From an uncultured bacterium (GTDB lineage Bacteria; Vulcanimicrobiota; Xenobia; Xenobiales; Xenobiaceae), in NCBI GenBank assembly GCA_934621605.1, contig CAKTUZ010000011.1, forward strand, positions 14,096 to 78,095: a stretch of 64,000 nucleotides of DNA, read 5' to 3'. Below, one piece after another: positions 24,821 through 33,605 of the stretch. A model generated the notes under the pieces. It searched no databases and was not told the DNA's origin. It saw only the letters and a list, made by a program, of their open reading frames with translations. Numbering within the stretch: the first letter of the stretch is position 1; every line of letters begins with the position of its first letter. A program made the translations under genes and the position numbers.

Positions 24821-26179
24821 TTAAGCCTTTAAATAGCGGTTGACGGAAATCAAACTTCCCAAGGCGCCTACCAAGCAACCCATAGTGATTAAACCTATGT
24901 TTAGATAAGGTATAATGGCTCCGGGAAGAAGGATCGGCAGGAATGATATGCTCTTTTGCAATTGGGGCACAACTACTCGGTAAGATACATCTATAAGGAC
25001 GGAAGCCATAGCTGCGCCGATTACGCCTTGAGTGACGCCTTCCAAGATAAAGGGCCAGCGAATGAACCAATCGGCAGCGCCTACCAGTTGCATAATATCT
25101 ATCTCTTTGCGGCGAGCGAAGACAGTCAAGCGGATAGTGTTGCTAATAATAAGCAAGCTGGAGGCAAAGAGCATAATCAAGATAATTAAGCCCACCATAC
25201 GGATAATGTGGTTGAGTTTCATCAATTTTTGAGCTTCTTCGCGGCCGTAGTCTACAGTAGCTACATTGTCGATTTGGGCTAGTTTATGGGCTACAGGTTC
25301 CAGGAAAGAGGGATCATCTACCGGTATTTCAAAGGCGTCGGGCAGAGGATTGCTTTCCAAGTCATCCAAGTCGAGTTTGGCATTTAGGCGTTTACGCAGT
25401 TTCTTAAAAGCTTCGTCTTTGGGTACGAAAGTAACTTTGGTAACGTGACCGATATCGTAAGCGGCGCTTTTGAAGCTATTGATTTGCTTAGGATCAAAAT
25501 TTTGGCTCATATAAACTTTGATTTGCATTTCGCCAGCTAATTCGTCAGCCAGAGACTCTAAGTTGGCGATAATTAATACAAAAAAGCCTAAGATAAGAGC
25601 TAAAATCATGACCGTCGAAACGGAGGCCACACTCATCATCGGATTGTGGCGCATATTGGTGAGAACCTCGCGCAGGAAGCACTCTAAATAATAGCCGCCC
25701 GAAGGGCTGCGCCTCTTTTTGGGCACATCTTCTTCATCTAAAACTTCATCCACAGTGGGTGTTTTAGAAATTGCCGTTGGTGATTTCTCGATAATGGGAA
25801 TAGGCTTGACGATTACTTCTTCTTCATCATCTTTGCTATCTTTTTCTACGGGAACGCTCTCTATAACTACCTGTTGCTCTTCGGGCTCTGTTTTGTCGGA
25901 GTGCGACAGTTGAACTTGAGAAGGAACAGAACGAGGCTTGGAGGTTGTTTTTTGATTTTCAAGTGCAGACTTTTGAGTTGCTGGGCCTTTTACCGCTTGC
26001 ATAGAAACAGTGCGGTTTTTGTCTCGGGTATTTTTTTTTCGCGGAGTGGAGGAAGTTGTGAAAATGGCAGAGTTATGAACTGAAGAAGTTCTCTTCAATT
26101 TGCTGCCATCGGGATCGAGTTTGGTTTGCTCAGCTTGGGGAGAAATGTCAATAAATCCTGATTTAGGCGGAATACTCAT
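24821..26179 (-). CDS. ftsX: Cell-division ABC permease FtsX with long N-terminal extension
   Basis: The C-terminal 295 residues are a normal FtsX: LREVLTNMRHNPMMSVASVS at the membrane entry, first membrane span STVMILALILGFFVLIIA, a periplasmic loop, and three further spans (IIRMVGLIILIMLFASSLLI onward). Before this lies an extension of about 155 residues, low in hydrophobics, rich in Lys/Ser/Thr in its first half and Asp/Glu/Pro in its second (DSKDDEEEVIVKPIPIIEK). Typical FtsX proteins are about 300 residues; this is 452. The tail is cytoplasmic by topology. It overlaps the ftsE stop in ATGA, so the pair is coupled. It transmits FtsE ATP hydrolysis to the periplasmic hydrolase encoded next. 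Confidence 0.92.
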   Translation of the reverse strand: MSIPPKSGFIDISPQAEQTKLDPDGSKLKRTSSVHNSAIFTTSSTPRKKNTRDKNRTVSMQAVKGPATQKSALENQKTTSKPRSVPSQVQLSHSDKTEPEEQQVVIESVPVEKDSKDDEEEVIVKPIPIIEKSPTAISKTPTVDEVLDEEDVPKKRRSPSGGYYLECFLREVLTNMRHNPMMSVASVSTVMILALILGFFVLIIANLESLADELAGEMQIKVYMSQNFDPKQINSFKSAAYDIGHVTKVTFVPKDEAFKKLRKRLNAKLDLDDLESNPLPDAFEIPVDDPSFLEPVAHKLAQIDNVATVDYGREEAQKLMKLNHIIRMVGLIILIMLFASSLLIISNTIRLTVFARRKEIDIMQLVGAADWFIRWPFILEGVTQGVIGAAMASVLIDVSYRVVVPQLQKSISFLPILLPGAIIPYLNIGLITMGCLVGALGSLISVNRYLKA

Positions 26180-26925
26180 AAGCCAAAGCCTCCGGCCGCT
26201 AAAGTTTCTTTAGTTATTTCGGTAGTAAAATACATACCTCTAGATAAATCTTGGGCTACTTCACCATGTTGCATAACTACAACGCGCTTTTGCATAACGT
26301 CGACCATTTGTTGATTGTGAGTGGCTACGATAACGGTAGTACCGCGAGCATTTACTTTGGAGAGAATTTGCATAATATCCCAAGAGGAATCGGGATCGAG
26401 ATTACCTGTAGGCTCGTCAGCTAAAAGAATAACGGGATCGTTAATCAAAGCTCTGGCTATAGCTACGCGTTGTTGCTCACCGCCGGAAAGTTGGCTGGGT
26501 AAGCGATCGGCTTTTTCGCGCAAGTTTACCAAAGTGAGCGCCTTAGTAACTTTGCGGGGAATAACGTAGCGGCTGGCTCCGGTTACTTGCATGGCATAGG
26601 CTACATTCTCAAAAACAGTTTTATGACCCAAGAGACGGAAGTCCTGGAAAATTACACCGACACGACGACGCAGATAAGGAATTTGTGAGCGTTTCATATC
26701 GCTGATTTCTTCACCATTAACGTAGACGAGTCCGGTAGTAGGATCATTTTCGCGGTAAATAAGCTTCATAAGGCTGGATTTACCCGAGCCGGTCTGACCG
26801 ACCAAAAAAACAAACTCACCGCGTTTAATGGAAAGATCGACGCGATTTAAAGCTCTGGTTCCGTTGGGATATATTAAACTTACATTGTGAAGTTCAATAA
26901 TGGGATCTTCCGCTGTCGAATTCAT
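26176..26925 (-). CDS. ftsE: Cell-division ABC ATPase FtsE
   Basis: About 249 residues with all ABC motifs: Walker A GQTGSGKSS, Q-loop VIFQDFRLL, signature LSGGEQQRVAIARAL, Walker B VILLADEPTGNLDP and the switch His in VATHNQQ. Start ATG at 26925 is preferred to the upstream GTG or ATG codons because GAGGTT lies seven bases before it. First gene of the ftsE-ftsX-M23-S41 operon. It energises FtsX at the divisome. The family core is close to 230 residues, so the length is normal. Confidence 0.93.
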   Translation of the reverse strand: MNSTAEDPIIELHNVSLIYPNGTRALNRVDLSIKRGEFVFLVGQTGSGKSSLMKLIYRENDPTTGLVYVNGEEISDMKRSQIPYLRRRVGVIFQDFRLLGHKTVFENVAYAMQVTGASRYVIPRKVTKALTLVNLREKADRLPSQLSGGEQQRVAIARALINDPVILLADEPTGNLDPDSSWDIMQILSKVNARGTTVIVATHNQQMVDVMQKRVVVMQHGEVAQDLSRGMYFTTEITKETLAAGGFGL

Positions 26926-27030
26926 AATTAACCTCTTTCGATTGTAGTAGGCAGAAACCAACTGCCTTTAGGCAGTGTGAGGAGCTTTGATTATCTATTG
27001 AAATTATGAATCTGTACTGTGTGGAAATAA

Positions 27031-27047
27031 ACTATTTCGGAAATAGT
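27031..27047 (-). promoter_or_regulatory. 17-bp perfect palindrome upstream of ftsE
   Basis: ACTATTTC-G-GAAATAGT, eight-base arms around one base. On the minus strand TTGACT overlaps its upstream edge, so it could be an operator lying over an ftsE promoter. About 100 bases separate it from the ftsE start. No known box is recognised. Confidence 0.45.
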
Positions 27048-27197
27048 CAAGTTCCTGATAACAGCTACAGATGAATAAACTTTCGCTGTAAAAGGTGTTA
27101 TTAACCACTCTGTTACCACGACTTGGCAGTTTACAAGTCCATTAACTTTAGGTGATGGATAGTTGACAATTCAGTAGCCTTTTATATAAAAATTGCG

Positions 27198-27243
27198 GTT
27201 AAATTGCTTAGAAGCGTCGGACAATCGCTCTAAGCAATTTAAC
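27198..27243 (-). terminator. Strong hairpin terminator of dedA
   Basis: GTTAAATTGCTTAG and CTAAGCAATTTAAC form a perfect 14-base stem, with extra pairing of AGCG/CGCT inside. On the minus strand it is followed by CGCAATTTTTATATA. It lies ten bases beyond the dedA stop. Confidence 0.8.
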
Positions 27244-27253
27244 TTTGGTAACA

Positions 27254-27907
27254 CTAAGCAGCGCTCGATTCCTTGGCTTGTTCAGCTTTATGCTCTTTCC
27301 AAGCGTGAATAGCTACGGGAAGAACTGATAAAATAATAATACCTACCAACGCTTTTTCCAAATGTTGCTGTACAAAAGGAATTTGTCCGAAGAAGTAACC
27401 TACGCAAACCATGCTAGTTACCCAGGCAATACCGCCTATGCAATTGTAAGAAATAAAACGAGGGTAATGCATATCGGCTACGCCGGCTACGGTAGGGGCA
27501 AAGGTGCGGACAAAAGGCATAAAGCGAGCCAAAATAATGGTCATCCCGCCATACTTTTCATAGAAAGCTTTGGTTTTGAGTAGGTGATCTTTGCGAAACC
27601 AGCGGCTCTGTTCACGCTGATAAAGGGCATGGCCGGCTTTTTTACCGATCATATAACCCACCGAGTCTCCTAAAACGGCGGCTAAGCACAACCAGAAAAG
27701 TACGTGCCAAACATTGAGCAATTCAGGTTTGGTAGCGCAGACAAAACCGGATACCACCAACAGGGAGTCTCCGGGAAGGAAAAAGCCCACCAATAAGCCT
27801 GTTTCGGAGAAAATAATAATAAACAGAATAGTTAAGCCGCCCCAAGCGATAACATCCTGTATTCCTTCTATGGAAAAGTAGTGGAGCAAACTTTGTATAA
27901 ATTCCAT
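27254..27907 (-). CDS. DedA family membrane protein
   Basis: 217 residues with the DedA/SNARE-associated pattern: FSETGLLVGFFLPGDSLLVV near 34-53, GDSVGYMIGKKAG, and the amphipathic ARFMPFVRTFAPTVAGVADM with conserved Arg and Pro residues. Four or five membrane segments. DedA proteins are inner-membrane transporters implicated in lipid-carrier (undecaprenyl phosphate) flipping and envelope homeostasis in several bacteria. Monocistronic, with its own strong terminator before ftsE. Confidence 0.9.
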   Translation of the reverse strand: MEFIQSLLHYFSIEGIQDVIAWGGLTILFIIIFSETGLLVGFFLPGDSLLVVSGFVCATKPELLNVWHVLFWLCLAAVLGDSVGYMIGKKAGHALYQREQSRWFRKDHLLKTKAFYEKYGGMTIILARFMPFVRTFAPTVAGVADMHYPRFISYNCIGGIAWVTSMVCVGYFFGQIPFVQQHLEKALVGIIILSVLPVAIHAWKEHKAEQAKESSAA

Positions 27908-28036
27908 TTTTGACTAGATTCCTATCTTTTCTAAAGCTCAATCAAGCTGCTTTTGTTTTTGTTGATTTAACAGCAAAAGGTTGCAGCCCGACGCCGGGCC
28001 CTGCGTTCTGCGGTTAAGCTTATTTTGCCTGTTAAT

Positions 28037-30085
28037 TTAACTGTCTATCATTCCTTTTTCTTTTTCAAATATATCACTCAATTGTTTTCTGGCTGTAGAC
28101 CCGGAAGTAGTAGAGCCGTCCAAAGAATCTAAACCGAGAGAACTTAAAGAAACTTTTGTAGCAAAAGTTTGGTTATGAATTTCTGCAGCTAATTTCTCGG
28201 CGGTTTTTTTTGTATCATTTTCCAATTTAACCGACGAAGAAGAGAGTATACTTCCGTCTAAACCGTAGAGTTCGGCAGCCATTCTGTCTCCTTGCAAGTG
28301 TATGCGCATGGCCAAGCCGGTATTGTTAACTTTAAAGCGTGGAGATCTTCCCAACATACTGATAACTTGCTTTGAAGCCGAAGAACCGTCACCCTGACAA
28401 GTAATGGGCACGCTTATTTCCATATGACGTATAGAAGTGGGTGTGGAGGTTATCAGTTGGGCATAACAATTAGCCGCAGTTTGAAAATCTCCCTGCGCAT
28501 AAGCCAATTGAGCCACTCTGGCGGTAGCGATAGAGCGCACTAAACGGGCCGCTTGAGGCAAGGTTTTTAAAGCCTTTTGGTAATTCTTCAAAGAGGTATC
28601 GTAATTACCGAATTGATAGGCAATCTCCGCGCGATTCAGCAAAAGATAGGGCTCTTCTACCGGCAAATTATCGGGAGCTTCTCTAAAAATTTCGTCGATA
28701 GCTACTGTACACAATCCAGGGCCCAAAATTTTAATTAACAAAGGCTTATAAGATTCGTCGACACTGATTGATTGAGCGTTATAAGGGCGAAAACTGCTGG
28801 CTGTGCGTTTGTTCTCTGTAATAAGAGCGCGAATGCGCGAGGAAGAACGCCATAATTCGTAACTTATAGCTATAATTTGGCCACGTATTTTGAAGCTTTT
28901 CCAGAATGGCGTCCAGCTGAGCTCTTCGCGTTTACATTCGCGTAGAGCTTTCAGAGAAACGTACCAAGTGAGCAAGTTACCAGCTTCGGCTTGGTCTATA
29001 TCTAAGGAGCTGCCGCCCTGACGGTCAGGACGATTGACCAGGCGCTTTAAACGCTCGCAAGCTTCTGGAATAAGACCGAGTTCCATAAGTAAAGTGCCGG
29101 TTGTCTGTAAATTATCGGCCATAAATTGCTGATAGAGGAAGGGACGCATGGCGCTGGCGCGCTCGTAAGTCTTTTTTAAGCAACTGGCCGCGTCAGTAAA
29201 TTTAGCTTCGTCAATATACAAATTGGTCAAATCGTTGAAAGGGTTGGTATAAGCTTGATCGCTGAAAGGAACGCGAGAGGCCTCGTTAAAAAAACGTTCG
29301 GCTTCATCAAAACGGCCCAAAGCTAAAGATGCTTCTCCGCAGTTACGCAATACTGTAGGATCGGGATCTTTACCTTGTTCTTTGGTTTCATTGATCAAGT
29401 TTTTGAAAGCATTGTAAGAAGCCTGATAGTTACCAAGCTCCGATTCTAAAGCTCCCAGACTATTCCAAGCTATTTCCCTGGCGAGGACATTGTTGGAATT
29501 GAAAGCGTCGGATAGAACTTTTCTAGCCTCTTCTTCGCGATTTAATTTCATTAAAGGCCAAGCTTTGTCTACGGCAAAATGGCTGAAACCGGGTATGTTG
29601 GACAATTCGTCTAACACTTTTATTTTGGCTTTGTATTCGTCCATTTCGCCTAAAACTTGGCATAACTGAATTTGGACACCTAAAAATAAAGTTCTATCAC
29701 TGTTACTGCCGCCATAACTTCGCAATCTGCGCAATAAAGTTTTTTTGGCCAGTTCAAAATTATGGCGGGATCGAGGTAAATCTCCTTCGGCACGATGAAA
29801 GACTACTCCCAAAATAGCATGCCCGACGGGAGAATCTTTATCCTGTTTAAGTTTTTTTTCGGCGAACTTGCGCCAAGAAACCATATTTTGAGTGTCATTG
29901 GCTATTTGCAGAAGCTCTTCGCCGCCAATGTCACCTTTACTCAAAGTTTCGAAAGTGGGGGATTTCTCTTCGCTTAGAGCTGGGCTGCTGGTCAAAGGAA
30001 TCATGAACAGACCGAGTACTACTGTAATGGTGACAAATAAAAACTTATACAAACCATTGGAGCGAATAGAAAAAACTTGGCGCAT
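28037..30085 (-). CDS. Exported TPR-repeat protein of the MoxR/DUF58 operon
   Basis: About 682 residues. An N-terminal hydrophobic segment (FLFVTITVVLGLFMIPLTSS) ends near an Ala-rich site, so it is exported or anchored. Many TPR-like helical pairs follow (AILGVVFHRAEGDLPRSRHN, DEAERFFNEASRVPF, YDTSLKNYQKALKTLPQAAR), and the C-terminal 120 residues look like a separate domain without repeats. I prefer the ATG at 30085 over one 36 bases upstream because AAGGAAAG precedes it. It is the last gene of the DUF58-transglutaminase-MoxR string, whose clusters often end in TPR or VWA proteins. Its partner is unknown. Confidence 0.8.
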   Translation of the reverse strand: MRQVFSIRSNGLYKFLFVTITVVLGLFMIPLTSSPALSEEKSPTFETLSKGDIGGEELLQIANDTQNMVSWRKFAEKKLKQDKDSPVGHAILGVVFHRAEGDLPRSRHNFELAKKTLLRRLRSYGGSNSDRTLFLGVQIQLCQVLGEMDEYKAKIKVLDELSNIPGFSHFAVDKAWPLMKLNREEEARKVLSDAFNSNNVLAREIAWNSLGALESELGNYQASYNAFKNLINETKEQGKDPDPTVLRNCGEASLALGRFDEAERFFNEASRVPFSDQAYTNPFNDLTNLYIDEAKFTDAASCLKKTYERASAMRPFLYQQFMADNLQTTGTLLMELGLIPEACERLKRLVNRPDRQGGSSLDIDQAEAGNLLTWYVSLKALRECKREELSWTPFWKSFKIRGQIIAISYELWRSSSRIRALITENKRTASSFRPYNAQSISVDESYKPLLIKILGPGLCTVAIDEIFREAPDNLPVEEPYLLLNRAEIAYQFGNYDTSLKNYQKALKTLPQAARLVRSIATARVAQLAYAQGDFQTAANCYAQLITSTPTSIRHMEISVPITCQGDGSSASKQVISMLGRSPRFKVNNTGLAMRIHLQGDRMAAELYGLDGSILSSSSVKLENDTKKTAEKLAAEIHNQTFATKVSLSSLGLDSLDGSTTSGSTARKQLSDIFEKEKGMIDS

Positions 30086-30149
30086 GAAATTTCTTTCCTT
30101 TTGAGCAGCTTTTATGTTCATACTAATTTTCAGTTTTAATGATCTTTTC

Positions 30150-30169
30150 TTCAGATCATAAGATCTGAA
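30150..30169 (-). repeat. Short perfect inverted repeat between moxR and the TPR gene
   Basis: TTCAGATC-ATAA-GATCTGAA, eight-base arms, directly after the MoxR stop on the minus strand. No T run follows, so it more likely tunes mRNA stability or partial termination within the operon than ends it. Confidence 0.45.
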
Positions 30170-30171
30170 AA

Positions 30172-31182
30172 TTATTTCTTAAGAGTTGAACGACATAAGG
30201 CTTCCAGAGGGGATTTACAGCATTCTCTTATGACTTTAATCGGATCTTCAATACCGGCAGCCAATTCTAAACGATGAGCAAATACATAGGGTACAAGGTA
30301 AGAAACATCTTCGGCCGTTACATAGTCGCGGGCTCTCTTGAGAGCACAAGCTTTAAGGGCCGGTAGCATCAAAACTAAGCTTCGGGTGGATATACCTTGG
30401 GCGACATGAGGTGACTGACGCACTGCGTTGGCCATATCAACTAAACATTGGTTAATGCGGTCGTCAACATATATATATTGATCGATGGCTTGACGAGCGT
30501 CCAAAATAGCTGTCTTGGGTACCATAGGAAAATCGTTGCCCGGAGGATTGCGTCGCTCTTGAATAGAGCGCAGTACGTCTAATTCCGATTCTCTATCGAT
30601 ATTGTTCATACGGATTTTAAAGAGAAAGCGGTCATGCTGAGCTACGGGCAAAGGATAAGTACCGGCTTGATCTCTGGGGTTTTGAGTAGCGATTACAAAG
30701 AAAAGCTTGCCCAAATTGTGTGAGGTATTGTCTACAGTTACTTGTTTTTCGGCCATAGCTTCTAACATAGCAGCTTGAACTTTAGGAGAAGTACGGTTAA
30801 TTTCGTCGGCCAAGACTACGTGAGCGAAGATAGGGCCGGGGCGGAAGGTAAAAGTACCGTTATCGGGATCGAATACGGTCATACCTGTAATATCGGAAGG
30901 GAGTAAATCGGGAGTAAACTGGATACGCCTGAACATGGTAATCGGAGGTTCGGGATTATCGTTATATATAGAATCTCCCAAAGCCTTAGCTAAAGTCGTT
31001 TTTCCCGAACCAGGAAAATCTTCCAAAAGCACATGGCCGTCGGCTAAGAGGGCTATCAAAATAAGTTCGATAACGCGATCTCGACCGCGTACCGCTCTTT
31101 TTAAACGTGACTCCATGGTAAGGAGTAAATTGTAAGCCTTATCTAAGCGAGCAGCTCGGTTAGCTTGCGAAGTTCTGTCCAA
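30172..31182 (-). CDS. MoxR family AAA+ ATPase
   Basis: 336 residues with MoxR order: Walker A LEDFPGSGKTTLAKAL, Walker B VVLADEINRTSPKVQAAMLE, sensor FFVIATQNPRDQAGTYPLP, and the C-terminal lid domain (STRSLVLMLPALKACALKRA). MoxR ATPases act as chaperones for the maturation of partner proteins encoded nearby, here DUF58 and transglutaminase proteins. The TTG start is supported by GGAGGAAAC five bases upstream. It is separated from the transglutaminase gene by about 60 bases. Confidence 0.93.
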   Translation of the reverse strand: MDRTSQANRAARLDKAYNLLLTMESRLKRAVRGRDRVIELILIALLADGHVLLEDFPGSGKTTLAKALGDSIYNDNPEPPITMFRRIQFTPDLLPSDITGMTVFDPDNGTFTFRPGPIFAHVVLADEINRTSPKVQAAMLEAMAEKQVTVDNTSHNLGKLFFVIATQNPRDQAGTYPLPVAQHDRFLFKIRMNNIDRESELDVLRSIQERRNPPGNDFPMVPKTAILDARQAIDQYIYVDDRINQCLVDMANAVRQSPHVAQGISTRSLVLMLPALKACALKRARDYVTAEDVSYLVPYVFAHRLELAAGIEDPIKVIRECCKSPLEALCRSTLKK

Positions 31183-31243
31183 GATAAGTTTCCTCCGTCT
31201 AAATAGACCTTAGTTGGTTGAATAAAGTGTGTTTGTGCTTTTT

Positions 31244-33598
31244 TTAACGCACGAAAAGCCAAGCAAAGGGATTGATTATACCCAAGAGTCGCCGCCACCA
31301 AGGAGCGCAATTGGATAATTCTGATTTGAATTGTGAGTAGTGTGAGGCACATTCGGCAGCTTCAGGTAAGGACATGCGAGAGATAAAATGGGTTTGCTCA
31401 TTTTCACCCAAATGATAGCGCACATGCCATTGAGTCAGCTTTTGCAGAGCTGGTAGTTGATCAGCCCAGCGGGAAGCGAACTCTTCGCGTGTCTCTCCGT
31501 AGTGACGGCGTATACCTATTTCTGCTAATGATACCAAGGCCGCTCTATATACTCGGTCGACCCGTTTAGTTCCAAAACTAAAATGGGCCATTAAGTGAAT
31601 ATATATTTTGTATACCCACACGGCAATGAAAGCCAAAACTGCTGCTATAGCCAGCAACCAGCCTAAAGCCTTTACTAATGAGCGCATTTGCATTTGCATA
31701 TCGACCGGCTTTTGGGTTACGCCTTCTTTGTCTGTCGACTCTTCACGAGCCATTTCACCGAACATCTTTTGCAAATCTGGATCGGGAGGATCGGAAGGAG
31801 ATACATTGGATCGTTCGGGAGAAACATCTATAGGATACCAACCCAGTCCTTGAATATATATCTCGCACCAGGAGTGGGCGTTGTTGTTCATAATCAGTAA
31901 AGCTGAGCCACCGTAGGTATTTTTTATATCTACAGCGTAGCCCTCAGCCACACGGGCGGGAATGCCGATAGAGCGGCATAAATAAACTAAGGAGTTAGCA
32001 TTATGGACACAGTAGCCGACCCGATCTCCGAAGAGATATTTGGAGACGGCGTCATCTTTGTCGGTAATCCTTACTCTGGTATCGTAAGTACTGTTTTTAT
32101 CCAACCACAGCTTCATAATGTATACTTTGGCCATAGGTAAAGACTTGAAAGAAGCGGGCAAATCTTGCTGAATTTTTAAAGCCAATTCCTTGTAGCGCTT
32201 GTCGTCCGGTAGCTTGGTGTAATAATCTATATCGGATTTAGACCACTGTGGATTGTTAAGCTTGGCTTGAAGTAGACTTTCTATCTTGCCGGTAAAAGAG
32301 CGCGAATCTACAGTATAAGCTCCCACAAACTGGCTGCTGTTGGGATTGGAGGCCGCTTTCATAACCGAAGGGTTGAGTAAACCAAACGGCTTACTGTGAT
32401 TTTCAATTAAGCTAACTTTAGTATTGACAGCTTTGGTTTTGTCAGAGTCGATTTGCGGAGGGGTAAGCGGATTGGGCGTATTAAACTGAGGAAATCCGGA
32501 AGCAACATCGTGATCATAGTGTCCGGAAACATCGTTAACTAGTTTGCGACCGTTGAAAAAACTCTTGGCATTTTGGCGGAAATAGTAATAGCCTTCCGGA
32601 GGTACGTAATCATCATTAAAGATGACTACGGCTACAGGTTTTGCTTTTGGAGCTTGAGAAGAACTTTGATCCTTGTCCTGATTGTCGCTTTGGCCTCCGC
32701 CTTGATTATTGTTTTGGTCATTATTTTGTCGATTGGGACTTTGGTTTTTATCCTTATCGTCTTGATTCTGTTGGCCTTGGTTAGACTGCTGATCTTGGTC
32801 TTGGTTTTGATCGTTATCTTGCTGATTTTTTCCGCTGTTGCCGCCTTCTTTGCCTTTGGCTTCTTCTTGTTGTTCACCTTTGGCATTGCCGCTCATAAGT
32901 TGCTCGGGCAGAGGTTGATGCAAGTCTTTAAGGGGCAGAAAAACTCCAACTAAAGAGATAATAACAATCAAAATGGATAAATCGGCTAAAGTTCGCTTAT
33001 TAAAACGTCCTACAATAAGGAAAACCAAAGCTATGGCTAAAATAACGCCGGCAGCAATGAAAAACGGAATAGGATTCCAGCCTCGAGACCACAGCGGATC
33101 GACGAAGAAATAAGGGCGGCTGATAAAACCATCGCGATGGGCCGATAAAGGTAAGAGAGCAATATTAGCGACGATAATCAGTTCGACAGCTACAAACCAG
33201 GGCTTACGTATACTTATGGCATGGATAACCATGACTAAGAAAAGGCAATTGAGGAATAAAATTAAACCCTGAGAAAAGAGGCCAGCATTCTCCGGTGAAG
33301 CAAAGAGAGAGGCCACAAAGGCACTGTTGACGGGAATATTAGCCAGATAGACCAAAATACGATTGAGCACTAGAGCTCCCAGAGTGAAAACTGGGATGCG
33401 CAAACGTTTGGAAGCGAGCCAATAGGAGAGCCAAAAGCCCACAATTCCGCCGACAAAGGCACCGAAAATACCATTTGATACAGAGATTGTGGAGGCATTT
33501 ATGGCTAAAATAATGCCCCACATTAAACTGTTGAAAGAACGTTCTAAAAATGTGCCAATGCCGAAAGATTTCTTTTTTTCGGAGTTAATGCCGTCCAT
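31244..33598 (-). CDS. Membrane transglutaminase-like protein (TgpA type) with Q/N/D-rich linker
   Basis: 784 residues. The first 230 hold about seven membrane segments. Residues of about 240-325 are an extreme low-complexity linker of Gln, Asn, Asp, Lys and Ser. A transglutaminase core follows, with the Cys in GDRVGYCVHNANSLVYLCRS, the His in NNAHSWCEIY and the Asp in WYPIDVSPE, so the catalytic triad is intact. One further membrane span near 645-665 (LGWLLAIAAVLAFIAVWVYK) precedes a cytoplasmic tail. In this family the core faces the periplasm or outside. It starts eight bases after the DUF58 stop, so is co-transcribed. Confidence 0.9.
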   Translation of the reverse strand: MDGINSEKKKSFGIGTFLERSFNSLMWGIILAINASTISVSNGIFGAFVGGIVGFWLSYWLASKRLRIPVFTLGALVLNRILVYLANIPVNSAFVASLFASPENAGLFSQGLILFLNCLFLVMVIHAISIRKPWFVAVELIIVANIALLPLSAHRDGFISRPYFFVDPLWSRGWNPIPFFIAAGVILAIALVFLIVGRFNKRTLADLSILIVIISLVGVFLPLKDLHQPLPEQLMSGNAKGEQQEEAKGKEGGNSGKNQQDNDQNQDQDQQSNQGQQNQDDKDKNQSPNRQNNDQNNNQGGGQSDNQDKDQSSSQAPKAKPVAVVIFNDDYVPPEGYYYFRQNAKSFFNGRKLVNDVSGHYDHDVASGFPQFNTPNPLTPPQIDSDKTKAVNTKVSLIENHSKPFGLLNPSVMKAASNPNSSQFVGAYTVDSRSFTGKIESLLQAKLNNPQWSKSDIDYYTKLPDDKRYKELALKIQQDLPASFKSLPMAKVYIMKLWLDKNSTYDTRVRITDKDDAVSKYLFGDRVGYCVHNANSLVYLCRSIGIPARVAEGYAVDIKNTYGGSALLIMNNNAHSWCEIYIQGLGWYPIDVSPERSNVSPSDPPDPDLQKMFGEMAREESTDKEGVTQKPVDMQMQMRSLVKALGWLLAIAAVLAFIAVWVYKIYIHLMAHFSFGTKRVDRVYRAALVSLAEIGIRRHYGETREEFASRWADQLPALQKLTQWHVRYHLGENEQTHFISRMSLPEAAECASHYSQFKSELSNCAPWWRRLLGIINPFAWLFVR

Positions 33599-33605
33599 AT
33601 TTAGA

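Noticed and set aside
32632..32886. Repeats in the transglutaminase linker as a CRISPR-like or tandem DNA repeat
   Set aside because: The repetitiveness is at amino-acid level only; DNA units are not identical and have no regular spacing.
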